DNA of 64,000 bases from Acanthamoeba sp. SK_2022b. Its lineage: Eukaryota; Discosea; Longamoebia; Acanthamoebidae. The notes under the pieces were generated by a model, which had not been told where the DNA came from, ran no database searches, and worked only from the letters and a program-made list of their open reading frames with translations. Below, piece by piece: positions 25,627-33,980 of this stretch (the first letter of the stretch is position 1; each line of letters opens with the position of its first letter). The stretch spans positions 1-64,000 of the forward strand of contig JANDJZ010001747.1 of the NCBI GenBank assembly GCA_027943245.1, read 5' to 3'. Made by a program: the position numbers and the translations under genes.

Positions 25627-25721
25627 CTTGAACTCCCGTTTCAGACCTCACGGCCTTAAGTTGATGGCAGAAGTTTAATCTTTCGGGGTTTGCTGCAGTA
25701 GTAGGCAAGATGTACACTCAG

Positions 25722-25739
25722 CGTTCTACTGGTAGAACG
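25722..25739. promoter_or_regulatory. Perfect palindrome CGTTCTAC-TG-GTAGAACG
   Basis: An 18-bp palindrome with 8-bp arms lies 13 bp upstream of the LysR ATG, in the gap to the divergent pirin gene. LysR-type regulators bind such symmetric sites, so this is a likely autoregulatory operator. Confidence 0.65.
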
Positions 25740-25751
25740 ATAAGGGATACG

Positions 25752-26660
25752 ATGCTGACCGATCTGAACGATCTGTTTTTCTTCGCCAGCGTGGTCGATC
25801 ACCAGGGATTTGCTCCCGCCGGCCGGGCGCTAGGCATTCCCAAATCCAAGCTCAGCCGCCGCGTGGCGCTGCTGGAAGAGCGGCTGGGCGTGCGCCTGAT
25901 CCAGCGCTCGACGCGGCGTTTCTCGGTGACCGAGGTCGGCCAAAACTATTACGCACACTGCAAGGCGATGCTGGTGGAAGCGGAAGCGGCGCAGCAGGCG
26001 ATCGAACAGACGCGCGCCGAGCCCTGCGGCACGGTGCGCATGTCGTGCCCGGTGGCGATCCTGCACACCCGCGTCGGCAGCATGGTGGCGGCCTTTATGG
26101 CCGACTATCCGAAGGTGACGGTGCATCTGGAGGCCACCAACCGCCGGGTGGACGTGGTGGGGGAAGGGTTGGATCTGGCGATCCGCGTGCGGCCGCCGCC
26201 GCTGGAAGACAGCGATCTGGTGCTGAAGATCCTGGCGCAGCGCACCTGGTGCGTCGCCGCCAGCCCGGCGCTGGTGCGCACCCTCGGGCCGGCGCACACG
26301 CCGGAAGACCTGCGTAAATACCCGACGCTCGATCTCGGCCCGGCGCGCGCTCAGCACCAATGGCGGCTGACCGGCCCGCAGGGTGAACGGGTCGAGTGGG
26401 AACACACGCCGCGGCTGGTCACCGACGACATGCTGATGCTGCGCACCGCCGCCATCGCCGGCGCCGGCATCGTTCAGCTGCCGGCGATGATGATGCGTGA
26501 CGACATGCTGCGCGGCGAACTGGTCCAGCTGCTGCCCGGCTGGCAGCCGCAGGGCGGCGTGGTGCATGCGGTCTACCCGTCGCGCCGCGGTTTATTGCCG
26601 GCGGTGCGGCTGCTGCTCGATTATCTGGGCGAGCAGTTCGCCAGCATCGAAGAGGAGTGA
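25752..26660 (+). CDS. LysR-family transcriptional regulator
   Basis: Regulator of 302 aa. N-terminal winged helix-turn-helix: F-F-A-S-V-V-D-H-Q-G-F-A-P-A-G-R-A-L-G-I-P-K-S-K-L-S-R-R-V (about 10-38), then R-L-G-V-R-L-I-Q-R-S-T-R-R-F. The effector domain spans about 90-295 with L-E-A-T-N-R-R-V-D-V-V-G-E-G-L-D-L-A-I-R. This subgroup (AaeR/YhaJ/DmlR-like) often controls adjacent oxidoreductases; here pirin and ycaC diverge from it. ATG 25752 chosen after AAGGGATACG rather than the upstream 25710 frame, which overlaps the palindrome. Confidence 0.92.
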   Translation: MLTDLNDLFFFASVVDHQGFAPAGRALGIPKSKLSRRVALLEERLGVRLIQRSTRRFSVTEVGQNYYAHCKAMLVEAEAAQQAIEQTRAEPCGTVRMSCPVAILHTRVGSMVAAFMADYPKVTVHLEATNRRVDVVGEGLDLAIRVRPPPLEDSDLVLKILAQRTWCVAASPALVRTLGPAHTPEDLRKYPTLDLGPARAQHQWRLTGPQGERVEWEHTPRLVTDDMLMLRTAAIAGAGIVQLPAMMMRDDMLRGELVQLLPGWQPQGGVVHAVYPSRRGLLPAVRLLLDYLGEQFASIEEE

Positions 26661-27050
26661 TTAGGCGGTAATTTCGATCGCGTTGCCGTCCGGATCGCGG
26701 ATGACGGCCTCATAGAAGCCGTCGCCGGTCCAGCGCGGAGCGGACTGCAAGATACCCTCCTGCTGCGCGCGCTGCGCCAATCGATCGACCTGCCGTTCAT
26801 CCCCCAGCGACAGCGCGATGTGCGCCCAGCCCACCCGTTCTTCCAGGGCCTGCGCCGGCAACAGCGTCGGCACGCGCATGATCTCCAGCGTCGGCCCGGC
26901 CGCCAGGCTGACGAAACGGGAAACAAACCCCGGCCGGTTGCGGCTGACGTACTCCTCACCCGCCTCACCGTTGAAATAGCGCTGCCAAAACGCCAGCTGC
27001 GCGTCGATATCACGGGTCCACAGGGCAACATGGGCTATTTTCATCATCAT
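26661..27050 (-). CDS. VOC-family glyoxalase-like protein
   Basis: Vicinal-oxygen-chelate fold protein, 129 aa (or 127-128, since it starts M-M-M-K). Two beta-alpha-beta-beta-beta modules are visible: I-A-H-V-A-L-W-T-R-D-I-D-A-Q-L-A-F-W and W-A-H-I-A-L-S-L-G-D-E-R-Q-V. It ends Y-E-A-V-I-R-D-P-D-G-N-A-I-E-I, with metal-type His and Glu residues in the expected places. It resembles glyoxalase/bleomycin-resistance-like enzymes; substrate unknown. The first ATG overlaps the DeoR stop in ATGA, so the two form a coupled operon. Its stop abuts the LysR stop at 26660. Confidence 0.87.
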   Translation of the reverse strand: MMMKIAHVALWTRDIDAQLAFWQRYFNGEAGEEYVSRNRPGFVSRFVSLAAGPTLEIMRVPTLLPAQALEERVGWAHIALSLGDERQVDRLAQRAQQEGILQSAPRWTGDGFYEAVIRDPDGNAIEITA

Positions 27051-27829
27051 TCTCCGGTCGGTAAATCGCTGTGCCAAACCTGGCCGCCGCCCTGCGCCAC
27101 CTGCAGCTCGAGCTGCGGGTGCGCGCCGCGCGCCGTCACCAGATGATCCACCCGCCCGGCGGGCAGGAAGGGGTAAGGGGCGTAGGTATTGAGCTTGTCG
27201 CGGGTACACAGCACCGCCACGCTGCCGGCGCGCGTCAGCAGCCGCTTTTTGAAGGTGGCGTCCTGGTAGCTCAGCGCGGAGAAGCCGCCGTCCGGGTCGT
27301 AGGCGCAGATGCCGGTGAACACCAGATCGAAATGGAAACCATCTATCTCTTCCGCCGCCTTGGCGTCCACGCAGCCGCCAACCTGCGCATCCAGCTCACC
27401 GCCGATCAGGATGGTGCGGATCCCCGGCCGTTCCAGCATTTTGCCGGCGATGCTCAATGCATTGGTCACCACCGTCAAACGCCGATCGCGCGGCAACAGA
27501 TCCGCCAGATACAGGTGGGTGCTGCCGGCATCGAGGAAGATCAGCTGCTCTTCACCGATCAACCCCAGCGCGGTCTGTGCCAGCGTCAGCTTCTCATCGC
27601 CGCTGAGCGCCATGCGCACCGCAACGGGACCTTCAGCCGGCGTCGGCGCCAGCGCGCCGCCATAGATACGTTTACACAGGTTCTGCGCCGCCAGCTGGCG
27701 CAGATCGCGGCGGATGGTGGCTTCGGTGGTATTCAACCGCTGCGCCATCTCCAGGGCCAACACCCGCCCCTGTTGGCGAAGCGCGTCGAGAATGGCCTGG
27801 TGGCGTTCATTCGGTAACAGTTTGGACAT
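27047..27829 (-). CDS. DeoR/GlpR-family transcriptional regulator
   Basis: Repressor-type regulator, 260 aa. N-terminal helix-turn-helix: R-H-Q-A-I-L-D-A-L-R-Q-Q-G-R-V...L-N-T-T-E-A-T-I-R-R-D-L-R-Q-L (about 8-48). The sugar-phosphate-sensing domain has D-A-G-S-T-H-L-Y-L-A near 100, V-V-T-N-A-L-S-I-A and I-L-I-G-G-E-L-D-A-Q-V-G-G-C-V near 138-152. Co-transcribed with the VOC protein and divergent from the ZIP transporter. The palindrome at 27864 is a candidate operator. Confidence 0.9.
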   Translation of the reverse strand: MSKLLPNERHQAILDALRQQGRVLALEMAQRLNTTEATIRRDLRQLAAQNLCKRIYGGALAPTPAEGPVAVRMALSGDEKLTLAQTALGLIGEEQLIFLDAGSTHLYLADLLPRDRRLTVVTNALSIAGKMLERPGIRTILIGGELDAQVGGCVDAKAAEEIDGFHFDLVFTGICAYDPDGGFSALSYQDATFKKRLLTRAGSVAVLCTRDKLNTYAPYPFLPAGRVDHLVTARGAHPQLELQVAQGGGQVWHSDLPTGE

Positions 27830-27863
27830 CGCGTAAATCCGGTGACGCTAAAGTGATCACGAA

Positions 27864-27879
27864 TGTACATAAACGTACA
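27864..27879. promoter_or_regulatory. Inverted repeat TGTAC-N6-GTACA
   Basis: A symmetric 16-bp site 35 bp upstream of the DeoR-family start and about 90 bp before the divergent ZIP gene. A candidate binding site for the DeoR-family protein, judged from position and symmetry only. Confidence 0.5.
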
Positions 27880-27967
27880 CAATCGAACAATCATTTTTTT
27901 CGCCACGCTGAAGCGGCGGCGCTCGTCTAGACTGAGAGTGACATCACCGATAAGGGATTATGACGCG

Positions 27968-28657
27968 ATGACCTCCGCCGTGCTTTATACGCTGTTTCCC
28001 GCCGCAGCCACCGTCATCGGCGCTGCGGTGGCACTCTATCGCCGCCCCGGTGCCGCCACGATGCGCGTCATCCATCACTTTACCGCCGGCATCGTTTTTG
28101 CCGCCGCCGCCACCGAAATCCTGCCCGATCTCAAGCAGCAGTCGCCTGTGGCCGTGTTGCTGGGCGGCGCTGCGGGGGTGCTGTTAATGCTGTTGGTTAG
28201 GCCACTGGGTGAAAAAGCGCAGGGGCCGGTCGGTTTTATCGCCGCGGTCGGCGTCGATATCTTTATCGATGGGCTGGTGCTGGGTATTGCCTTCGCGGCC
28301 GGTGCCAAGGCCGGTCTGCTGTTGACGCTGGCGTTGACGCTGGAAGTGCTGTTCCTGGGGTTGTCGATCGTCGGCGATTTGAAAGACTTTCTCGGCAGGC
28401 GGCTGCGGGCCATGGCGGCGATAGTCGGCCTGGCGCTGCTGCTGCCCATCGGTGGCCTGCTGGGGGCCCCGGTGGCCATGCTGGGCGCATTTTGGCTGAC
28501 CGCCTTTTTGGCCTTTGGCCTGATCGCCCTGCTCTACCTGGTCACCGAGGAGCTGCTGGTCGAAGCGCATGAAGGCGGAAAAGAGACGCCGTTCGCCACC
28601 GCGATGTTCTTTGCCGGCTTCCTGCTGCTGTTGCTGTTAGAGGAAGGTTTGGGGTAA
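27968..28657 (+). CDS. ZIP-family metal transporter-like membrane protein
   Basis: Inner-membrane protein, 229 aa, about seven or eight helices. The ZIP-like pattern is H-H-F-T-A-G-I-V-F-A-A-A-A-T-E-I-L-P-D (about 38-56; His and Glu metal ligands as in helix 2) and G-V-D-I-F-I-D-G-L-V-L-G-I-A-F-A-A-G (about 94-111), in which D-x-x-x-D-G replaces the usual H-N-x-x-E-G. A third motif E-V-L-F-L-G-L-S near 122 resembles helix 5. Divalent metal transport is inferred; direction and metal are unknown. ATG 27968 follows AAGGGATTATGACGCG. Confidence 0.78.
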   Translation: MTSAVLYTLFPAAATVIGAAVALYRRPGAATMRVIHHFTAGIVFAAAATEILPDLKQQSPVAVLLGGAAGVLLMLLVRPLGEKAQGPVGFIAAVGVDIFIDGLVLGIAFAAGAKAGLLLTLALTLEVLFLGLSIVGDLKDFLGRRLRAMAAIVGLALLLPIGGLLGAPVAMLGAFWLTAFLAFGLIALLYLVTEELLVEAHEGGKETPFATAMFFAGFLLLLLLEEGLG

Positions 28658-28763
28658 AAAAACAGGAATTTCATGGCGCATGCCGCCCGGAGGTAACGCT
28701 TTGGCTATACTGAGGCAGGCGAAGTTACCGCAGACGTAACGGCTTGGGCGTAAAGGGAAAACG

Positions 28764-29381
28764 ATGTTATTGACGATCGCAAGGTGGCTGTTTCAACTCC
28801 CCGGGAAGCTGTTCGGGCTGATTTTTAAAAATCGCCTGAGGATATTTTTGTTCTTTATGCTGGTCGCCATCGCGGTGCTCGGCGCCAAGCGCTATCTGCG
28901 CGCTCATCAATATGACGACGAGTTCAGCCTCGCCGCCCCCACCGATTACAACCGCGCGATAAAGCGCGAAATGCCGCTGCGCGAGGCGCGTGAACAGTGC
29001 GGCGGGCCGCTGCACGACAATGCCGGACAGCCGTGGCCCGCCTCAGCCGGTTATCTGCACCAGCCGACGCGGCTGCCCGCGACCGGTCTGCATCGGCTGA
29101 CGCTGGATAATCAGGGCAACGATTTCGCGGTGCTGGTCAAGCTGGAAACGCCGACGGCGCCGCAGCAGCTGGCGGAAGTCTTTATTCCGCCCGCCGGCAG
29201 CTTCGAGGTGAAAATCAATGCGGACGCGGAACACGTCATGAAAATCAAGAACATCAAGACCGGCTGCATGTTCCGCTCCCGGCCGTTCAACCTGGATAAA
29301 CAGAGCGATTGGCGCATGCCGCTGACGCTACAAAAAGACGGCAGCCTGCAGCTGCAGTCGATAGGGGATCGCCAATTCTGA
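28764..29381 (+). CDS. Hypothetical protein with N-terminal membrane anchor (205 aa)
   Basis: Not recognised. One membrane helix (about 26-42, L-R-I-F-L-F-F-M-L-V-A-I-A-V-L-G-A) follows a basic amphipathic start, and a periplasmic domain of about 160 residues follows. Two Cys (near 78 and 183) could pair. The region F-A-V-L-V-K-L-E-T-P...V-F-I-P-P-A-G-S-F-E-V-K-I is beta-rich and recalls proteins that carry a beta-sandwich. The ATG follows AAGGGAAAACG. It stands alone. Confidence 0.75.
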   Translation: MLLTIARWLFQLPGKLFGLIFKNRLRIFLFFMLVAIAVLGAKRYLRAHQYDDEFSLAAPTDYNRAIKREMPLREAREQCGGPLHDNAGQPWPASAGYLHQPTRLPATGLHRLTLDNQGNDFAVLVKLETPTAPQQLAEVFIPPAGSFEVKINADAEHVMKIKNIKTGCMFRSRPFNLDKQSDWRMPLTLQKDGSLQLQSIGDRQF

Positions 29382-29416
29382 TCGGGCGCCGGGCGGAAGC
29401 GCCGGCGCCGCGAGGG

Positions 29417-29680
29417 TTACTTTTTCACCGGGTGATCGCGGCGGAACAGTTCCCAGCTTTCAATTTCCTGCCCACTCGGCAAGGTGCAAGTGGAATACTG
29501 GCCTGCCGCGTTCTCTTTGGCATTCAGCTTGCCGCCGATTTGGGTGCAATACACGTCGGCCGGGTTCGCCATGCCGATCGGTTTCACCTGCGGCGGTGGC
29601 GGCGCATCGTTAGATTTCACGGAACACCCCTGCAACATCGTCATCCCCGCCAACAGGGAAAGCATCAACGTTTTTTTCAT
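29417..29680 (-). CDS. DUF333-family lipoprotein
   Basis: Small lipoprotein, 87 aa. The lipobox M-L-Q-G-C places the lipidated Cys at residue 19. The mature part holds the DUF333 pattern: A-N-P-A-D-V-Y-C-T-Q-I-G-G-K-L...Y-S-T-C-T-L-P-S-G-Q-E-I-E-S-W-E-L-F-R-R. Often called a putative hemolysin in databases, without support. YoaF and YfhL-like proteins of enterobacteria are relatives. Function unknown. Confidence 0.88.
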   Translation of the reverse strand: MKKTLMLSLLAGMTMLQGCSVKSNDAPPPPQVKPIGMANPADVYCTQIGGKLNAKENAAGQYSTCTLPSGQEIESWELFRRDHPVKK

Positions 29681-29695
29681 TTTTCCAGCTTATGC

Positions 29696-29725
29696 AAAAA
29701 AGAACGGCGGAGCGCTCCGCCGTTC
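29696..29725 (-). terminator. Terminator of the DUF2501 gene
   Basis: A perfect 24-bp palindrome (29702-29725; 12-bp arms GAACGGCGGAGC) followed on the minus strand by six T. It lies 5 bp past the stop of the gene at 29731. Confidence 0.88.
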
Positions 29726-29730
29726 GTTCA

Positions 29731-30219
29731 TCATGAAATAAAGGATTTGCCCTGTTTCAGCACCAGATCGCAGGCTTTTTGCTTCACCTTCTCGGTGATC
29801 TGCGAGGTGCCCAGGCTGTTCAGATCCAGGCTCTTGCCTTCGCCGGTCTGCAGCAAGCCGCCCAGGCCCTGCTGATAATCCTGGCTCTTGGCGTTTTCGG
29901 TGCTGGTGATGCCCAGCTTGCTGAGCAGCTGATCTTTCACCCCTTCGGCACCGTTAGCCGACAGCACGTTGTTTTTCACACAGTACTGCAGGATACCGGC
30001 GGCATTGGTCATGCTGCTGGAGCTCAACGCCTTGTCGCCACCGTTCAACAGGCCGGTCAGCGAGGAGAGCGACATGCCGCCGCTGCTGTCGCCGCCCGAC
30101 TTGCTCAGTTCGCCCGCCGCGCTGCTGAGGGAATCCATCAGCCCGGCAGCCTGAGTGGCGCCGCTAGCCAGGGTAGCGGACAGCGCCAAGGCCAGCAGTA
30201 AACGATGTTTGGTGATCAT
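29731..30219 (-). CDS. DUF2501 family periplasmic protein (YjjA-like)
   Basis: Secreted protein, 162 aa. Signal peptide about 1-24 (ending T-Q-A-A). A Ser/Gly-rich low-complexity stretch (S-G-G-D-S-S-G-G-M-S-L-S-S-L) comes first, then the DUF2501 domain with A-G-I-L-Q-Y-C-V-K-N-N-V-L and V-K-Q-K-A-C-D-L-V-L, whose two Cys likely form a disulfide. Matches the E. coli YjjA family; function unknown. Confidence 0.85.
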   Translation of the reverse strand: MITKHRLLLALALSATLASGATQAAGLMDSLSSAAGELSKSGGDSSGGMSLSSLTGLLNGGDKALSSSSMTNAAGILQYCVKNNVLSANGAEGVKDQLLSKLGITSTENAKSQDYQQGLGGLLQTGEGKSLDLNSLGTSQITEKVKQKACDLVLKQGKSFIS

Positions 30220-30346
30220 AGTGGTAAAACTCCTGTAATAACGGCATGCGATCGGCGCAGCGCGCCGGGATACCCTTCCGACGCCGCCGGCGGCGACAAA
30301 GTTCCTTTTATCTCGCCGCCGCGCCGTTTTTCGGAATTCAGGAAAT

Positions 30347-30937
30347 TTAGAACTGCCAGCGCAGCCAGGCGAAGAACACGTTGCCGTTGTTATAGGTGCC
30401 GGGAATGTAGGTCGCCTGGAACGTCAGCCGCTGATAGCCGATAGAGGCCAGCGGCAGCGGTGCCGGGATAGGAATGTATTTCCAGTTGTCACGCGCGGTG
30501 ACGCTGGCGGTGAAGCCCAGCCCCAGGCGGAAATCCTTGTCATCCAGCGGGCGCCAGATCTTCTCGTAGGCGTAGCCGCCGATCGGCTCCCACTTGTTGA
30601 AGGAATCCTTGAACGCCATGATGTAGATGCCGTGCCAGTCACCGTCGCTGTCGTAGCGGGAGATACCGTAACCGGCCCCCCACGGGCGCTCGTTGTACTT
30701 ATCGATATGTTCATCATCGTAAGTCCAACGGTTGTGCCAGGTGATGGCCGGAATATAGAGATCGTGGTTAGGCGAGTTGTTCCAGGTCTCCGCCACGTTA
30801 TCGGTAAAACGCTGCCATAGACCCGGTTTTTCAGCCTGCGCGGTATTGCCACTTTCTGTACCAACCTCAGCGTAAGAAGGCAGTGCAGGAAATATCAACG
30901 CCAGAGAACATGCCAAAAGAGTCCGTTTGAGAAACAT
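30347..30937 (-). CDS. pagP: Lipid A palmitoyltransferase PagP
   Basis: Outer-membrane beta-barrel enzyme, 196 aa, that moves a palmitate from phospholipid to lipid A, giving resistance to cationic peptides. Signal peptide about 1-23. The amphipathic N-terminal helix ([12 protein letters not shown]) comes next. The catalytic His lies in I-T-W-H-N-R-W-T-Y and the Asp-Ser in [12 protein letters not shown]. The barrel ends W-L-R-W-Q-F. PhoP control is usual for this family; I could not point to a clear PhoP box. Monocistronic. Confidence 0.94.
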   Translation of the reverse strand: MFLKRTLLACSLALIFPALPSYAEVGTESGNTAQAEKPGLWQRFTDNVAETWNNSPNHDLYIPAITWHNRWTYDDEHIDKYNERPWGAGYGISRYDSDGDWHGIYIMAFKDSFNKWEPIGGYAYEKIWRPLDDKDFRLGLGFTASVTARDNWKYIPIPAPLPLASIGYQRLTFQATYIPGTYNNGNVFFAWLRWQF

Positions 30938-31093
30938 CGTAAAGCTCCTGTAAAAATACGGCCGGAGATTCTTACCGATAGCCCAGGCAAGATCAAGCTG
31001 TATCTAATTTATCCAACGCCCGTTGTGCTTTGGTTAAGTTTAGCACCGGAAAATTCCCGATAACTTTTAACAGGTTGTGCCGGCCTGCGTATG

Positions 31094-31573
31094 CTATCGC
31101 CTTTCGGGCGGCAAAGCCGTGGGAAAAGTCCGCTTTGTCGCACACGACTCGCAGGCAAGGTGCTTGACCAACACATCGACATCGAGACGGTTCACAAACT
31201 CCAGGGAATAAGAAGAATAGAGACCGAACAGGCGATTCTGGTGCCCGACCACCACCAGATCGATACCGGCCTGATGAATGAAATCGTTGACGTCCTTAAA
31301 GCGCCGGATAGTGACGATTTCCTTGACCGCAACCGGCGCCTCGACGGCGCTCACCAGCCGGCTCAGCATCGCCTTGGCGGCGATCACCTCCTGCGCCTGG
31401 CGATCTTTGACCAGCGCATCGCTGCCGTACTCCAGCTCCGCATAGTCGGCGTTGAGGTGGCCGACGGTGATGGCGATCGGCAGCCCGCCCACCATCGCTA
31501 GCGTTTGACGCAGTAACGGCAGCCCATCGCGCTCATCGTGAATCAGTACCAGAATGTGTCGATAGCTTTTCAT
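31094..31573 (-). CDS. Universal stress protein, UspA family
   Basis: Cytoplasmic stress protein, 159 aa. It starts Y-R-H-I-L-V-L-I-H-D-E-R-D-G like UspA. The C-terminal motif I-D-L-V-V-V-G-H-Q-N-R-L-F-G-L-Y-S-S-Y-S-L-E-F-V-N-R-L-D-V-D-V-L-V resembles the UspA/UspC/UspD class, with G-H-x2 and no ATP-binding G-x2-G-x9-G, rather than the nucleotide-binding UspFG class. Residues after 140 (a Cys pair and a Pro/Arg tail) extend past the usual end. Strong promoter DNA is expected upstream; no partner gene. Confidence 0.88.
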   Translation of the reverse strand: MKSYRHILVLIHDERDGLPLLRQTLAMVGGLPIAITVGHLNADYAELEYGSDALVKDRQAQEVIAAKAMLSRLVSAVEAPVAVKEIVTIRRFKDVNDFIHQAGIDLVVVGHQNRLFGLYSSYSLEFVNRLDVDVLVKHLACESCATKRTFPTALPPERR

Positions 31574-32247
31574 CGCTCTTTCCCCCGTCAGTCAGTGCCA
31601 CTGGGGCACCGCCCTCTTTGGTAGGTATACGCCATCTACGCGCACGTAGAGAAAAGTTTACGTATCACTTCCCACGGAATGTGATGGCCACCACGTTATC
31701 TTAGCGACCGTGGCGGCGCATTTTAACGCCGGCCCGACGTGGCGCGCACCGCCGCCCCCGTAAAGCAAAGCTGACGGAAACCGACGAATAAAAAACGATC
31801 GCTGTTAATTTTTTGTTTTTAATTGGTTACATAATAGTTTCTTGAAATAAGCGTGCGGCGGATCACCAAAATCCCCCTTTACGTCAGCGTCGGCTTTTCT
31901 TTTCCAGGCTAACTGCCGGGTACCGCCAGACAGGATTTAACGCGGCATCAAAAGTACCGGTAAACTCCCCCTGCGTCATGATAAATGCCAACGCGGCGCC
32001 GTTTCTCTGCTGATATTCCATCAAGGAAAAATACCGCCGCACGCCAATACGCAATACCCCTACTTTTTATGTATTACTCAATCGCGTAAAGCGCCGAATA
32101 CAAACCGCCCATTTTTCGACTGCCAACCCTATCTTGAACAAGTCGACGCTTTAAATAACTGTTAAAGCTAACGACACAACATCGCCAGCAATTTATTTTT
32201 GCTGATTTTCGCCTGACAAAATAAAGATAAATAATCCGGAGCAATCA
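31574..32247. other. 674-bp intergenic region upstream of ipdC
   Basis: No open frame in this AT-richer stretch looks like a gene. It must hold the leftward usp promoter and the rightward ipdC promoter. A poor TyrR-like match (CGTAGA-N6-TTTACG, 31645-31662) exists, but it sits next to usp, nearly 600 bp from ipdC. The ipdC ATG is preceded by CGGAGCAATCA. An unusually long leader or a small RNA is possible but nothing shows it directly. Confidence 0.5.
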
Positions 32248-33927
32248 ATGAAAATAACTATCGGGTCATTCATTCTGCAACAGCTTCACGCCCTGAACGT
32301 CGATCGTATTTACGGCGTGCCCGGCGACTATAACCTCAGCCTGCTGGAGCTGCTGGAAAGCGACGACCGATTGGCGTTTATCGGCAACTGCAATGAATTG
32401 AACGCCTCCTATGCCGCCGACGGCTACGCCCGAATGAAAGGCGCCGGCGCGCTGATCGTCACCTACGGCGTTGGCGATCTGGCCGCGCTGTCCGGCATCG
32501 CCGGTGCCTATGCCGAATCCTCGCCGGTGATCTGCATTGCCGGCACGCCGCCGCTGCACGCGATGAAGAATCATCAGCTATTGCACCATACCCTGGGCGA
32601 CGGCAATTTCGACAACGTTATGAACTGTTTTAAACAATTCACCGTTGCTCAAGCCTTGATTACGCCGGAAAATGCCGCGCAGGAAATTCCGCGCGTTATT
32701 TCCCGCGCCTGGATAGAGAAGAAACCGGTCTATTTACAGCTGCCTTCCGATATTTGCGACGTCGAAATTGAAATCACCGCAGCCGCAGCGGCGCCGCAGT
32801 TGCCGGCCAGCGATAAATACAATGTGCAATTAGCGGCGATGGCGCTGTTAACCAAAATAAAACGCGCACAGCGCCCGATCATGTTGATCGACCAAATGGT
32901 GGATCGCTATCAGCTGCAGCAGCGGGTTATCGAGGTCGCTCATCGCTTTGCCATTCCGCTGACCAATATGCCGACCGCCAAATGCATTATTCCGGAAGAT
33001 ACCGCCGGTTGGATGGGCGGCTACAGCGGCAACCTGTCGCGCCCCGAACTGTATGAACGCATGGCCCACTCGGACTGCGTGCTGAGCTTCGGCGTGCGTC
33101 TGGTGGACTCCACCACCGGCTATTTCTCGCAGCAAATTCCCGCCGCCGCTCAGGTGGATATCCAGCCGTTCTCGCTGAAGCTGGACAACACCTCCTACCC
33201 GGCGGTGGCGGCGGCGGATCTGCTGCAGGCGCTGCTGGATCTGAGTGAAGACGCGCCGGTACAGCCCCTGGCGCCGCTGCCCGATCCACGAGAGAAGCTG
33301 GCGACGCCGAGCGATACCCCCATCGACCAGGCCTATCTGTGGCAACGGATCCAGCGATTTATCCGGGCAGATGACGTGGTGGTGGTGGAAAACGGCACCT
33401 CGGGCGCCGCCATCGGCGGCATGCGCATGCCCGGCGGCGTCAAGGTGGTCAACCAACCGATCTGGGGTTCGATCGGCTATACCCTACCGGCGCTGCTCGG
33501 CACCCTGATGGCGGCGCCGGAGCGCCGGCATCTGCTGTTCATCGGTGACGGCTCCTTCCAGCTCACCGCGCAGGAAGTGTCTACCCTGCTGCGCTGCGAG
33601 CAAAAGCCGATCATCTTCCTGATCAACAACGACGGCTACACCATCGAGCGTTATATCCTCGGCGAAAACTCGTCCTACAACGACATCGGCCCGTGGGACT
33701 ACGCCAAACTGCCGGCGGTGCTGAATACTCAGGCGCAGCCGTTCAGCGTGGCGGTGGAGACCACGCAGCAGCTGGAAATGGCCCTGGAACGCGCCTCGCG
33801 GCAGGATCGGCTGGCGTTTATCGAGGTGAAAGTGCCGATGATGGACACGCCGCCGGTGATGAAAGAGTTCTGCAACCGCTGCAACAGCTTTAACTTCGGC
33901 CTGACCAACCCACGCCGCAGCGCCTGA
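32248..33927 (+). CDS. ipdC: Thiamine-diphosphate 2-oxo acid decarboxylase (indolepyruvate decarboxylase type)
   Basis: Cytoplasmic enzyme, 559 aa, of the pyruvate/indolepyruvate decarboxylase family. It turns 2-oxo acids such as indole-3-pyruvate or phenylpyruvate into aldehydes. Catalytic Glu50 lies in G-N-C-N-E-L-N-A-S, the adjacent His pair in L-L-H-H-T-L-G-D-G (about 113), and the ThDP motif runs from G-D-G-S-F-Q-L-T to I-N-N-D-G-Y-T (about 433-465). Substrate choice between pyruvate and aromatic oxo acids cannot be read safely; the nearby feaB/feaR favour aromatic aldehydes. Enterobacter IpdC makes auxin. Strong terminator downstream. Confidence 0.88.
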   Translation: MKITIGSFILQQLHALNVDRIYGVPGDYNLSLLELLESDDRLAFIGNCNELNASYAADGYARMKGAGALIVTYGVGDLAALSGIAGAYAESSPVICIAGTPPLHAMKNHQLLHHTLGDGNFDNVMNCFKQFTVAQALITPENAAQEIPRVISRAWIEKKPVYLQLPSDICDVEIEITAAAAAPQLPASDKYNVQLAAMALLTKIKRAQRPIMLIDQMVDRYQLQQRVIEVAHRFAIPLTNMPTAKCIIPEDTAGWMGGYSGNLSRPELYERMAHSDCVLSFGVRLVDSTTGYFSQQIPAAAQVDIQPFSLKLDNTSYPAVAAADLLQALLDLSEDAPVQPLAPLPDPREKLATPSDTPIDQAYLWQRIQRFIRADDVVVVENGTSGAAIGGMRMPGGVKVVNQPIWGSIGYTLPALLGTLMAAPERRHLLFIGDGSFQLTAQEVSTLLRCEQKPIIFLINNDGYTIERYILGENSSYNDIGPWDYAKLPAVLNTQAQPFSVAVETTQQLEMALERASRQDRLAFIEVKVPMMDTPPVMKEFCNRCNSFNFGLTNPRRSA

Positions 33928-33938
33928 GGCGCTACCGC

Positions 33939-33974
33939 GCCGCCGGTGGTTCAGGCCACCGGCGGCATTTTTTT
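33939..33974 (+). terminator. Terminator of ipdC
   Basis: Eleven-bp GC-rich stem (33939-33949 with 33956-33966) and 6-nt loop followed by seven T. A textbook Rho-independent terminator 12 bp past the stop. Confidence 0.92.
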
Positions 33975-33980
33975 ATGTCG

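Noticed and set aside
31645..31662. TyrR-box-like CGTAGA-N6-TTTACG upstream of ipdC
   Set aside because: Only 9 of 12 arm positions match and it is nearly 600 bp from ipdC, beside usp instead.
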